From Willaertia magna (taxonomy: Eukaryota > Heterolobosea > Eutetramitea > Acrasida > Naegleriidae): a stretch of DNA of 53,789 nt. The stretch lies in NCBI GenBank assembly GCA_902984215.1, contig CADWAF010001622.1, positions 1 to 53,789 of the forward strand, written 5' to 3'. Within the stretch, counting starts at the first letter, position 1. Each line of letters starts with the position of its first letter. Below are positions 20,336 to 31,189 of this stretch, one piece after another. The notes beneath the pieces are model-generated. The model had not been told where the DNA came from, did not search any database, and worked only from the letters and a program-made list of their open reading frames with translations. A program made the translations under genes and the position numbers.

Positions 20336-21748
20336 ATGTTACGCAGTATTTGTTCAAAAAAGTTAGCGGCTAGCCTTGCGCAAGATGGTTTAAAGATGAA
20401 AGCAAGTTCAAAGAAGAACCCTTTAGTTTCAGTATTTGTTTATGATGGATTATTAAATAATAAAAGACATTTTTCAATTCAACAACAACAATTAAATAAT
20501 AATACTGAAACAACACAAGAAGAAGAAGAAATGAAACCAATTGTTACACATTCACCAAAGAAAAAGTATATTAATAAAATTTTAAATAAACCATTAGAAA
20601 AACCACTTCAATTATGGTTTAATTCAGAGAAATGGACATCAGATGAAAAGAAAAGGGTTGAATATATTGCTAGATTATTACTTAAGTTTCAATATAAAAA
20701 TTTAAATGAATTTATTGAATTAAATCCAAAACAAAAATCAGCATTAGATTTAGTTGAAGAAGTTGCTGTAAGAGATGATAAATTATTACAAAAACTATTT
20801 GAAGAAGAAAGAAAACAAACTCTACAAAAAGCTGAAGAAGAATTGACAACAAAATTAAATTTAACAGAAGAACGTAAAGAACAATTAAAAGAAGTTCTTG
20901 AAATAACACCAATCGCAGCTTTAAAGAAAATTAAGAATAGAGGATTATCTTTTAGAACTATTCTTTCATTCCCAAAGAATTTAATTCCAAAAAGTCAAAA
21001 AGAAGCTCAATTAGCTCAATTAAAATTAACTGAAATGTTAATTAATGAAAGAGGTTGGAAATTAGTTGGTTGGAAGATTGGAGCAACACAACCTAAAGCA
21101 CAAAGTAGATTACAAATTGAGGAACCTTTCCTTGGTCCTATTTTTGAACATCAATTATTGAAGAATCCACAAAAGATTAAAGTAGAAGAGATATCTAATT
21201 TTGGTCCAATGGCTGAAGTTGAGTTTGCTTTTTATTTTGGAAAAGATTTAGTTGCAAGAAGAGAACCTTATACAAAAGAAGAATTATTAGATGCTTTATC
21301 TGGTGTTTCTGGAGCTATTGAAATTATTGGTACAAGAGTTGATAATGTTGAAAATCAAGGAGGTGTTTTAAGTAGAATTGCTGATTTAGGTGGTCATATA
21401 AATTTAATTATTCCAGAAAAACCATCTACTTTTGATATTAAAGATTCTGATAAATTAGCTCAAGAGTCTGTAGAGTTATTAATGAGTGATAAAAGTGAAG
21501 CAAAAGGAAATGGTAATTATGTTCACAATGGTCAATTTAATCCAGCTGATACTATTGGCCCATTAGATACTTGTTTACAATGTGTAAATATGCTTACATC
21601 TGTTTATGGCGTTGATATTAATGCAGGTCAAATTATTTCTTCTGGAACAATGACTGGTAAATCAAGAGAACTTGAGAAAGGGGATGTAATTAAGGCACAT
21701 TTCAATAATCCAATTTTTGAACCTATTGTATTTAAGTATGACAATTAA
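20336..21748 (+). CDS. FAH/MhpD-family hydratase-like enzyme, probably mitochondrial
   Basis: 470 residues. The C-terminal half (about 225-468) matches the 2-keto-4-pentenoate hydratase/fumarylacetoacetate hydrolase fold: GWKLVGWKIGATQPKAQ, then GPMAEVEFAFYFGKDL with its metal-binding acids, a GAIEIIGTRVDN loop and the final GQIISSGTMTGKSRELEKGD. Family members use a divalent metal to hydrate or cleave small keto acids. The first 40 or so residues are basic, with Arg/Lys/Ser/Ala and no acids, and look like a mitochondrial targeting peptide. Between them lies a Lys/Glu-rich helical region (about 60-215) not seen in bacterial relatives. The substrate cannot be assigned. Confidence 0.82.
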   Translation: MLRSICSKKLAASLAQDGLKMKASSKKNPLVSVFVYDGLLNNKRHFSIQQQQLNNNTETTQEEEEMKPIVTHSPKKKYINKILNKPLEKPLQLWFNSEKWTSDEKKRVEYIARLLLKFQYKNLNEFIELNPKQKSALDLVEEVAVRDDKLLQKLFEEERKQTLQKAEEELTTKLNLTEERKEQLKEVLEITPIAALKKIKNRGLSFRTILSFPKNLIPKSQKEAQLAQLKLTEMLINERGWKLVGWKIGATQPKAQSRLQIEEPFLGPIFEHQLLKNPQKIKVEEISNFGPMAEVEFAFYFGKDLVARREPYTKEELLDALSGVSGAIEIIGTRVDNVENQGGVLSRIADLGGHINLIIPEKPSTFDIKDSDKLAQESVELLMSDKSEAKGNGNYVHNGQFNPADTIGPLDTCLQCVNMLTSVYGVDINAGQIISSGTMTGKSRELEKGDVIKAHFNNPIFEPIVFKYDN

Positions 21749-21751
21749 AAA

Positions 21752-21759
21752 TATTTACA
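21752..21759 (-). terminator. TGTAAATA 3'-flank element
   Basis: Exact TGTAAATA on the minus strand, one base past the stop of the axonemal-like repeat gene and inside the 12-bp gap shared with the convergent hydratase gene. Confidence 0.35.
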
Positions 21760-21760
21760 A

Positions 21761-22852
21761 TTATTTAAATTTTACATTTCTGAATTCGTGTTTGGTTTCT
21801 GTTACTAGTGATGTAGGCTCATTACCAAATACAACACTGCTCCCTCTCATGGAATTTGACATTTCATTTCTTCTGTCAACTTCACCTTTTCTATATTGTA
21901 CAGTTACTGTTTTTGCTATTTCAGTGGAAGATCGTTCAATATTTTCACTGTAATTACTTAAATATTTATATTCATAATCTTCATCTTTATCATAACCTAA
22001 AACAACATCACTTTTGGTTCTCATTTCGGAATCTAGAACTGAATTTTCTCTTGCTTTTTCTTTCTTATAATAGTTTCTCTTAAATTCAGTTTCATATCCA
22101 TCACTGTTGACTACATTTCCAAATGAAAAGTGGGCTGACCTCATATCCTTAACAATTCTGTTTGCTTCTTCTTTATTCTCTTGAACAATAAAATTAGTCA
22201 CAGAATTTTGTTGTAGAGGATTTCTTAAGGATTCATTTAATGACTCCTGAACATCTTTTTGTAAAGGATTTCTTCTAGGGATAGGATCTTTTCCGAGACT
22301 TAAATTATTCTTTGCTTGATCAGATGGCGAATTGTAACTACTTTTAAACGTTGTAGTAATGGTATTTCCCCAATCATAAGACTCTTTACTGGGGTGAAAT
22401 ACTGATGAGTTCCCCATCACTGATTGTCCTTCTCCTTTCTTAATAATATTTAATTTATTATCAATATAATGAATTTTATCTTGTGGAGAGTAAGATTCTT
22501 GTTGAATTGTTTTCAAACGATTATTATCTTCACTTCCTAATTCAAAATGTACTCCACTTAAATCATTAGTTAAATATCTACGTTGCTCTAGCTCATACAT
22601 TTGTTCTAATAATCTACTACTTGAATTCTCCATTAAATTTTCTCCTGTTTTATCTATATGTTCTTTTTTAACTGTTAAATAAAGTTCATGATTAGGCGTT
22701 CTCTCTACTGCTCCTAAGCTAACAGAACTTTTAAAATTCTCTACTGGTACATTAATTGTAGGGAACTCTGCAATCTTATCTTCACTCTTTAAATTCCTTA
22801 TAAGATCAGGTCTTTTATCAAAAGGAAGATACTTTGTACTAACTGTAGACAT
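21761..22852 (-). CDS. Repeat protein resembling axonemal microtubule-binding proteins
   Basis: 363 residues, intronless, hydrophilic, without a globular domain I can name. A short motif recurs about six times at varied spacing: SVSLGA, VHFELGS, LSLGKD, AHFSFGN, VVLGYD and VVFGNE, roughly [S/D]-x-hydrophobic-x-[F/L]-G, usually followed by a Tyr/Lys/Arg-rich stretch (KRNYYKK, KHEFRN). This layout is like ciliary SAXO/PPP1R32-type proteins that bind axonemal microtubules, and the organism is expected to build flagella. The resemblance is by motif pattern and I cannot confirm homology. A compact disordered scaffold is the main alternative. Confidence 0.72.
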   Translation of the reverse strand: MSTVSTKYLPFDKRPDLIRNLKSEDKIAEFPTINVPVENFKSSVSLGAVERTPNHELYLTVKKEHIDKTGENLMENSSSRLLEQMYELEQRRYLTNDLSGVHFELGSEDNNRLKTIQQESYSPQDKIHYIDNKLNIIKKGEGQSVMGNSSVFHPSKESYDWGNTITTTFKSSYNSPSDQAKNNLSLGKDPIPRRNPLQKDVQESLNESLRNPLQQNSVTNFIVQENKEEANRIVKDMRSAHFSFGNVVNSDGYETEFKRNYYKKEKARENSVLDSEMRTKSDVVLGYDKDEDYEYKYLSNYSENIERSSTEIAKTVTVQYRKGEVDRRNEMSNSMRGSSVVFGNEPTSLVTETKHEFRNVKFK

Positions 22853-22928
22853 TTTTTAGCGGTAATTTTTTTTTACAAATAAAGAAAGGGACAATTGAGC
22901 TTTATAAAAAGTAATGTACATACAAAAG

Positions 22929-24728
22929 TTATTGGAATTCATAATGTGGTAAATTTTCGTCAAATGTACCATCTAACATTAATGACATTAAGTTACTTGT
23001 ATTTGTTATACCGTGTTGTTGTTGATGTTGGGAATTATTGTTATTATTCATTAGTAATCCATTAAGAATATTTGAATGGGTTGAGTTGCCAATCATTGTT
23101 GATGGTATATTAATAGAATTTGGAAGTGAATGTTGTTGTATTGATGGTAAATGATGAGGTAAACCAGTCAAATTATTATTGTTGGCATTATTATTAGGTA
23201 ACGAATTATTATTAGTATTGGTCATAAAATTATCGTTAATTGGAGGTAAAGATAAGTGATAATCTTCAATCACTGTTGTTGGATTATTTTGCATATCATG
23301 TGTAAAATTGTTGTTATCCATTCCTCTAAATAAATTTATATGTCCCAATATATCATCATGTGTTTCTTGTTTTACGACTATTCCATTATTTAAAGTATTC
23401 ATTATATTACTATTAATTGAATTATTATTAGCACTACTATTTATTTCTGAATGTGTGCTCTGTTGAGAAGTTTGTGGTTGTAATACATTCATAAATGATG
23501 AAGTATTAGATGGGAACTTTGGAACGATCATATTATTTATTATTGGCATTCCATTATTGTTATTTGTAAAATTATTAATATTTTGTGAACTGTTGCTATT
23601 CAAATTAGAATTGCTATTCTCAATTTTTATTTGTTTTGCTTTTCTTTGTAATAAATAATTTTTAATTTTACTTTTGGTTATTTTTCCATTAACATTTCTA
23701 TTTGGTTGTAACATACTATTTAAACGATATTCTCTAACATAAAATTTTTTATCTTTTGTTAAATCTTGAATTAATTGTGACACTAATTCCTCATTATTTT
23801 CACATAGATTACTAAGAATTGGAAAAACTTTACGTTTTAAAAACAATTGTCTATCATTAATTGATTTATCATAATAATCTACATATGATTCATTATCAGT
23901 AAAATTATTAACCACAATAGACGGTGTTGATGGAGATGGTATTATTCCTTTTTGTTCTTGTTTAATATTATTTATAGGTTTATTCATATTATTATTGTTA
24001 TTTGGTATTGTTGTTGGATAATTATGAAAAACTAAATTATTATTTTGATTATTATTATTGATAAAATTATTATTATTATTGAATAACATTTGATTATTTA
24101 ATTTTATTGTTTGGTTTGGTGTTAAAATTTGATGTGTTGTTGTTGGTGTTATTGGTTGTAAAGAGGAACTCGCATTTTGTTGTTGTTGTATAAAATTATT
24201 TTGTAAAGGTGATGGAGTGAATTGTAAAGTACTAAAACATGAATTATTTAACATCATATTATTACCACTTCCTTTACTATTATTCCCTTTCTTCCCCTTT
24301 TTTGAAGAAGAAGGAGTAGATGATTTCTTCTTTTTACTTTCTTCTTTGACAGTTTCTTGTTGTGCAATTTCAATTCCACCATTTTGTAATAAAGGTTCAA
24401 TTTTACTTTCCCAACAATTATTACAACTAATATTCTTAGCTTGTCTTTGTTTCCGTAGAAATTCTAAATTAGTTTCTGGAATAATATATTCTAAATGTTT
24501 AGGTACTCTTTTTATAGAATCCATTTGAACTAAAAAACCATTTGGTCTGCCCTTTTCATTTTCACATAAACAACAATATTTTCTAACCATTTGATTAGAA
24601 TTGTTATTATTATTCTTTTTACCACTATTACTGGTCTTTTTCTTTCCTCTTTTAGATGGTGTTGCTGGTTGAGTTAGTTCTTCCGTTTCTTCATCTTCTC
24701 CTTCTCCAGGTGAATGGCTAGAACTCAT
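22929..24728 (-). CDS. Asn-rich protein with a paired-Cys motif
   Basis: 599 residues, intronless. A Lys/Gly/Ser-rich N-terminus is followed by a conserved-looking segment (about 48-117) with KYCCLCENEKGR and ISCNNCWES, two Cys pairs about 50 residues apart that could bind one zinc ion. Residues about 285-375 form a mixed charged region (ESYVDYYDKSINDRQLFLKR onward). The rest is long Asn/Gln tracts, prion-like in composition. Such an arrangement is common in transcription or RNA-binding proteins of AT-rich amoebae, but no named domain is recognised. Confidence 0.75.
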   Translation of the reverse strand: MSSSHSPGEGEDEETEELTQPATPSKRGKKKTSNSGKKNNNNNSNQMVRKYCCLCENEKGRPNGFLVQMDSIKRVPKHLEYIIPETNLEFLRKQRQAKNISCNNCWESKIEPLLQNGGIEIAQQETVKEESKKKKSSTPSSSKKGKKGNNSKGSGNNMMLNNSCFSTLQFTPSPLQNNFIQQQQNASSSLQPITPTTTHQILTPNQTIKLNNQMLFNNNNNFINNNNQNNNLVFHNYPTTIPNNNNNMNKPINNIKQEQKGIIPSPSTPSIVVNNFTDNESYVDYYDKSINDRQLFLKRKVFPILSNLCENNEELVSQLIQDLTKDKKFYVREYRLNSMLQPNRNVNGKITKSKIKNYLLQRKAKQIKIENSNSNLNSNSSQNINNFTNNNNGMPIINNMIVPKFPSNTSSFMNVLQPQTSQQSTHSEINSSANNNSINSNIMNTLNNGIVVKQETHDDILGHINLFRGMDNNNFTHDMQNNPTTVIEDYHLSLPPINDNFMTNTNNNSLPNNNANNNNLTGLPHHLPSIQQHSLPNSINIPSTMIGNSTHSNILNGLLMNNNNNSQHQQQHGITNTSNLMSLMLDGTFDENLPHYEFQ

Positions 24729-24839
24729 TTTTTCTTTTTAATTTGTTTTTTTTTTAAACTGCCAATTTTCTTTGTTTTATTTTTGACTTACTGTTTTGCA
24801 GTGTGACAGGGAATGTGAAAATGTTTGTATTTCGGGATG

Positions 24840-25569
24840 TTAGATAGTGCTGGTGGTTTTTAGTAAAAAGTCAATTATTTCTATAATTCCATCTCCTTTA
24901 AAAGCACTTGATTCCATTATTTCAAGTGAAGGAACAGTTTCTTTTAATTCTTTCCATCTTATTAGATGTTTAAAAATCTCTGTACTAAACGTCTTGGGTG
25001 AATCTCTTTTGAAAATGATTAAAATTATTAAACTGTGTTTACTTACTTTTTGTTTAAAATTATTAAAAACTGCTTTGAATCTTTTAATTTTGACAATAAA
25101 TTTAGTAATTCTATACATGACGCTGACATTTGAAGACTATTAGAACTATCAATTACATACTTTTTAAATTATTTAAGAAGAATATTTCAATTATATGCTT
25201 ACAATTAATATTTTACAATCCTCATAGTATCTATGCCAACTTAATAACAAACTTCCTCCAATTTCCCTAATTTTAATTTTTCTTACTTTTTTCTTATTTA
25301 TCTGTATTGATAACTCCTCTAAATTTACTCCATTCGTAGGAAGTCCACTGTATGAGCTTAAAAAAGTTTTATTTTGAATATAGCCTTAAAAACATTAACT
25401 TTATAGAATTTTTAATGTACCTACTTTTTATTTGTTTTATTAAATAAGATTTTCCTGTATTGGTTAAGCCTAATACTAAAACATCTCCAGAACCATCCGA
25501 CATTGAGGATTGAGAAGATGTTAAGGAAGTAGTAGCTCCGTTATTAACATTCGGAATTGATTTGGACAT
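24840..25569 (-). CDS. ARL16: ARF-like GTPase ARL16
   Basis: Four small exons (25421-25569, 25203-25356, 25047-25159, 24840-25005) give 193 residues, close to the usual ARL16 length. Introns are 64, 43 and 41 nt. The first uses a GTACAT donor, chosen because it alone keeps frame; its acceptor could be nine bases further on. Motifs: P-loop GLTNTGKS, switch region LPTNGVNLEEL, IREIGGSLLLSWHRYYEDC in place of the ARF DxxGQ, and NKKD rebuilt only by splicing. ARL16 proteins share this REhGG variant without the catalytic Gln. In animals ARL16 acts in protein traffic to cilia. The gene starts 16 bp from a divergent neighbour. Confidence 0.87.
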
Positions 25570-25585
25570 TTCTTTACAAAAAAAA

Positions 25586-27343
25586 ATGGCGGTAAAGTTT
25601 GAAGTATTTGTTGTAGTTGTATTATTTGCTTATTTATCTTTAGCCTTAGTTTTTATCTTTAAATTAAATAAGGATGATAAAATACAAGATAATATAGAAG
25701 GTTTAGATGTAATAGAAAAAAGAATATCGGAGCAAGATCCATATAATGTAATAAGATATGGCTCTGATACTATAATGAGGAATGAATTGAAGGGATTAAA
25801 TAAATTTTCTATAGTTTTAATAAATACAATGGAAAATCATGTAAATAATAGAAATCTTATTGGAAGTATACATAAATATCATAAAACTGATATAACTATT
25901 TATATTTATGGATATAATTTAAATCAAATTACAAGAAATGAAATTAATTTATGGAAGAACGTAATTTATTTTGATATTAATGAACTATTTATATTTACTA
26001 ATAATATTGAAAGAACTTTTTTTGAAAGTGTGAATTTATTCAAACCTTATATTTTCACACACGCCGTTAGAATAGCTGGAAAGATTGTTTATATTAAAGA
26101 TGGATATTTACTTAAAGAAAAACTTAATACAGATATGTTGGATAAATACTTGGAGCAAAATGGAAGTTTTTATGTCACAAATAAATGCAATACTGATAAT
26201 CATTTTTCTATTGTTAAAGATATTGATGTAGTTATGTTTGGAATGAAGTTTAATTCATTAGTTTATAATGATATTTATTTACCTTTAATGGAATGTTCAA
26301 AGTATCCTTGTTCAACTGCTAATTGGAAAGCTGCAAATGCAGATCAATTCGAAAAAGTAAAGAAAGAAGCACCCTTTAGTTGCAATTTATTAGAAAACTT
26401 TGTGTCATCTATTGTAAAAGAAAGTGACTTGAATGTAGATAATTATTGTGAAATAGTTTCAAGGGAAGATTTTATTATAAGCCCTTTTCAACTTTCTGGT
26501 AAATACAACAATCTCGATAATATCATTGAGGGTAATTCAGAAGTATTATCTCTGAGTAAGACAAAACTAAATGATATTATTAAACAAAAAGAAGATAAAA
26601 GGATTCATATAGCATTGGGGGTACCAACTATATCTAAGGGTGTAACGAATATTGAACAAAGCCCTTTGGTTTCAGTATTTATAAAATCACTAAGAAATTC
26701 AATACCAAAAAAGAATGAAAAGGATGGAGATAAATATTTATTTAAATTGTACTTAATAATAGATAGAGGGGATGAACTTTATGAAAAATATGATAATTTA
26801 AATGAATTAGTTGATGCCCTAAATTATTATATGAAAGAACATAATTTTGTAGTTCAAGTAATCAGAGTAATTAATTCTCATGGTTGGGCACCATTGTTAT
26901 GGAATTCTGCTTTTCAACATGCTATGGATGACGGTTCTGACTACTTTTACCAATTAAATGACGATGTTTCGTTTAAAACTGAGGGATGGGCAACAAAATT
27001 TACAGAAATACTCAAAAATAATCCAGTTAAAAGTAACTTTGGTGTAACAGGTCCAGTTGACAAGAACATTAAAAGAAAAATACTAACCCAAGCGTTTGTC
27101 CATAAAACTCATTACAAAATTTTTGGTTATTTATTTCCATTCGTTTTTAAAAATTGGCATGTTGATGACTGGCTTTCCAATGTTTACACAGAATCCAAAT
27201 CAAAATTGTTAGATGAGTCATCTGTAATTACTAACTCTAATGTGCTTGGTACCAGGTACAAAGTTTGCGAGGGAGATAACGCCTTAAATTCAGCTTTAGA
27301 GGATGGAAAGAAAAGAATTAAGGATTTTCTACAAGTTAATTAA
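25586..27343 (+). CDS. Type II membrane glycosyltransferase-like protein
   Basis: 585 residues from the first ATG (25586). A single hydrophobic anchor (about 6-27, VFVVVVLFAYLSLALVFIF) with few residues before it suggests a Golgi-type type II protein. The N-terminal lumenal half (about 70-260) resembles a nucleotide-sugar fold (FSIVLINTMENH), and the C-terminal half (about 340-580) begins IHIALGVPTISKG and includes HGWAPLLWNSAF, then YFYQLNDDVSF with Asp459-Asp460 as a candidate DxD-type metal site, GVTGPVD and NWHVDDWLS. This order fits a GT-A glycosyltransferase. Donor and acceptor are unknown. Its stop lies 5 bp from the stop of INTS8. Confidence 0.72.
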   Translation: MAVKFEVFVVVVLFAYLSLALVFIFKLNKDDKIQDNIEGLDVIEKRISEQDPYNVIRYGSDTIMRNELKGLNKFSIVLINTMENHVNNRNLIGSIHKYHKTDITIYIYGYNLNQITRNEINLWKNVIYFDINELFIFTNNIERTFFESVNLFKPYIFTHAVRIAGKIVYIKDGYLLKEKLNTDMLDKYLEQNGSFYVTNKCNTDNHFSIVKDIDVVMFGMKFNSLVYNDIYLPLMECSKYPCSTANWKAANADQFEKVKKEAPFSCNLLENFVSSIVKESDLNVDNYCEIVSREDFIISPFQLSGKYNNLDNIIEGNSEVLSLSKTKLNDIIKQKEDKRIHIALGVPTISKGVTNIEQSPLVSVFIKSLRNSIPKKNEKDGDKYLFKLYLIIDRGDELYEKYDNLNELVDALNYYMKEHNFVVQVIRVINSHGWAPLLWNSAFQHAMDDGSDYFYQLNDDVSFKTEGWATKFTEILKNNPVKSNFGVTGPVDKNIKRKILTQAFVHKTHYKIFGYLFPFVFKNWHVDDWLSNVYTESKSKLLDESSVITNSNVLGTRYKVCEGDNALNSALEDGKKRIKDFLQVN

Positions 27344-27348
27344 ACAAT

Positions 27349-30300
27349 TTAGTTAAAGGAACATGTTGTAATATGTAAGTAAAGCTTTCGTACAAATGAT
27401 TCTTTCATTTGTAAGATATATTCTTTTCTATGTTCTGTCCTATTATTTGAATTAATTTCACTTCTTTGTATGTGTTGCAGTATGAGTTCTTCTTTCATAT
27501 ATTCTCTTTTTTTATGAGCAATGTGAACTAATAATTCCAAATAAGATAAATCATAAAAGAATAACAACCACCTTTCAGAAAGACCATTAGTCTCATATAA
27601 ATTATCTATAACCTCTTTAGTATACCCTACCTTGTTACTGGAACCATAAGACATTCCATCCTGTAATAAAGATCCCATCTTTGATTGATTTTCCAAATCG
27701 TGGTCATAAGCACTATGAACAAATTGATGTAAAACAGTAGCTGCCGTAAATTCTCCTAGTTCAGTTAAACAACGTATCATTCTTTCTACAACTTCATCGT
27801 TTGATGGTTTATAAAATAGAGGAAAGTTTGTCTCACCACATTCTAAATACAATTGTAATGCTTTCTTATATTTTCCCTTTTCATAAAATATATCAGCTAA
27901 ACAACATTTAAAAAGATAAAAAGATGAAATTGGTTTTTGTTGTGATTCTTCTTGTAATGAAATAACTCTTTCCAATAAATGTTGTAACATTACAATAATT
28001 GTATCCTCTATATATTTCTCATTACCATTTATCCAACTATAATTATAAATATCGAAAGTATAATTATATTACTTACTGTTTTTTACTTGTTGCAAAAAAG
28101 TATTCAGGAACTATTAATTTAGCTAAATTTTTATAATGACCTAAAAATCCAGATAATTGTTGCTGTCTTGGTGGAGAAATACTTGAAGATAAAATTGGTG
28201 ATTGTGATCTATTATTTCCAACAGTCATTCTCATTGAAACTAAAACAAATGAAAGTATCACAGCCAAATCCATTAAAAACTTTAAATTTGATGTTGAGAT
28301 TAATAAATGAAAATCATCCCATCTTAAACGATTTTCATCTTCATAAGTATCTCTGTGATCATAATCACTTGGTAAATAAATTAAATTATGAACAAATCTT
28401 AAAGCATCATCCTTTAAATCTTTAAACACTTTCTTTGGTGCACCATTTCTTGGCATTCTTAAATGATAAGCTAAAGACTCTACAAGCAATGCAAATCTAC
28501 AAAATATTGTATGAATACTTTCACTATTTTGTTGTTCATAAATAGCTAATAATTGTTTATAAAAATCTCTTGCAAATGCCCAATCTTGTAAATTAACAAG
28601 TTGTTTAAATAATTCTCCTAAAAATACTAAATTTAATTCAGGTAAATCTTTAATTGAAGGTAAAGGCTGATTACTACTACTGACAGAAGTATTAGAGGTG
28701 ACATTTGAAAGAGGAGATGAAGCACCAGATTGATTTCCAGATAAATTATCGTCATTAACTGCCATTGCAGATATACTTATAGTAGTTGGTGGTATCTTAC
28801 ATAGTTCACATAACTTATTAAATTCATCTTGATAAATAATTGTAGGGGAAGGTCTTTCCACAGCCTTACTTTCCACTCTTGGTACTACATACTCTTCAAT
28901 AGAATAAATATTATTATCTTTTTGTGATAATTCATGTAAAATTAATTCAAAAGTAATTTTCTTTTCTTCTTTTAAATCTAATTTTTTCTTTTCTTCATTT
29001 AAAGTAGATATTGCTTTATCTAATATTAGTGGATTACCATAATTAGATCTATATAATACATGTCTAGATTTTAATAATAAATAATTATCAGCATTTACTT
29101 TTAATTTCTTTAAATCTTCTTTTTGATATGAAAATGTATCAGATAATAATTTATGATTTAATTCAACAATATTTTCATACCTTCTCTTTAATTTATTTTC
29201 ATTATTGCTTTCCAATAATAATTTTTGATTAAATTGTTCAAATAGTTCAATTCTCTTTTCAAATGCCTGTAATAATGTATTTTGTACAGTTAATGGTACT
29301 TTCTTAAAAATAGGTTCTTGGTCTTCTAATGATTGCTCTTTTGATGTCATTATATTTGGAATAGAGTAAGATTTTTCTATTGAATTTAATAATAAAGAAG
29401 TATATTCATCAATTAAATTATTCTTTACTTTCTTTTTATATTCATTAATAAAATCAATACCTTCAGATAATAAAGTAGAATAAACAACTGGATGATTAAG
29501 ATATTTAGCTAATCTACAAACAAATTCTGAAATGATTGGTTTATATTTTGTATCATATTGATAAAATAAATCTTCTTCTTCATCCATTTCTTCATCTTCT
29601 TCATTTTCGCTATCATCATCTCCCATAATATTTAATTTCTTTTCTTTATTTTCTTCTTCATTTTCCTTTTCTTTAACTTGAATTTGTTGTTTTTTTAAAA
29701 ATAATATTATATATACAGAAACTAAAGGTTGACTGCTAACAAATTTGTTTTTTAATATAAATCTATCTAAATGTGTTTGAATAGAATTATCTTCTGTGTT
29801 ATTTGTACTTTCTAAATTTAATAAAGAAATATCTGTTAAAGTGGAACTACTAGCAACACCTGTGGTTGAGCTTTGATTAGATACCATTGAATCTCTACGT
29901 AAACTATTATTATCATCATTATCTTCTTTAAATAATAATTGAGATAAATTATTTTGCTGTTTTAAATAATGACTATTAATTATATTTAACATATCTTGAA
30001 TAATATTACAAGCTAAAACTTTTTTAAAAACCATAATATCTTTAGACATAAATTTATGACATAAATTAGATCTATATTCTCTACTTAAATTATTTTTAAT
30101 ATTATCTAAAATAAATAATTTAACTAATTTATCACTTAAATCATTATCATTTACATTTTCATTAGATAATTGTTTAACAACTTCATCTACTTGTCTAAAA
30201 AAATAAGTTTTTGGATGTTCCTTAAATAATTTACATTCTTTAAAAACAGATTGGCATGCAATAATTAATGTTTTACAGCTTCTTAAAATTGGTAATTCAA

Positions 30301-31165
30301 ATTCTTCTTTTTGACATTTTTCGTATAAAATTTTTAAATAATGGAAAGATTTTTCAAAATCTTCTTTAAAGAAGTAATAATTGGCGATATCAAATAAGAT
30401 TGAGTTTGACAATTGACTTTTTGTAATTTGGTTTGGTAAATCAGATACATGTTCTAAACTATCTAAAATATCATTTAATTTAATTAAATTATTTAATGAT
30501 TCTTCTCCTAATTGTTTTATATCAAATGTCTCTGTACCTTCTAATGATGGATTTTTAATAAACCATACTTCTATTCTTTTAGATATTGCTCTTAATATCC
30601 ATTGATTATAAATTATCTCAAAATACGATACTGATACTATTTTACCTTCTTCTTCTTTAAATAAACCTACAACTCCACTTGTTTTTCTTTTTCTTAATAA
30701 CATTCCAATGAAAATATGTTTTTGAAAGGGTATTGGAAATATTGTTTCAATTGTTTCTAATGTAAATTTTGATTTATAAGCGATTTTAGATACTATTGAA
30801 AGATATCTTTTTGTTCTATCATCTATTTGTTGATTTTTATTATTGGTTGGAAGACTAGTACATTGTTCAATAAAAATTCTAGCTAAATCTATTGAAGATG
30901 GCATAAGATCTGAATTATTTTGTAATTCTTCTAACTATTTTATTGTTACATTAATAAATAAATATTTAACACTTACATGTTGATCTAATCGTTTAGGTTG
31001 TACAGCAAACTCAAACCAATCGATACTAACATTTGCTGCATTAGAAGATCTAGAAGAAAATATTGGAAAATCAGATTCGGAAAGTGTTAATGTCAAAGCA
31101 CTGTTCGAACTTAGGTTATCCTCTTCTGATGTTGAAGGAGATGATAAAGAATTATTGTCTTGCAT
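27349..31165 (-). CDS. INTS8: Integrator complex subunit 8
   Basis: 1244 residues from three exons (30977-31165, 28077-30934, 27349-28036) with introns of 42 and 40 nt, both GTAAGT. INTS8 is a helical-repeat scaffold of the nuclear Integrator complex, which cleaves nascent RNA and carries PP2A to RNA polymerase II. Residues 50-53 are WFEF, the motif by which INTS8 contacts PP2A. The C-terminal part matches family hallmarks: ADIFYEKGKYKKALQLYL, DEVVERMIRCL, LELLVHIAHKKRE and a closing QRSEINSNN, then LQMKESFVRKLY. Acidic, Ser-rich inserts (about 480, 760) are extra. The assignment rests on the matching order of these blocks at both ends. Confidence 0.9.
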
Positions 31166-31189
31166 TTTTTTTTAATTTTACAATTTGAT

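Noticed and set aside
23980..24120. ATT/AAT microsatellite-like tract
   Set aside because: It is the Asn-coding part of the Asn-rich protein on the minus strand, not an independent repeat element.
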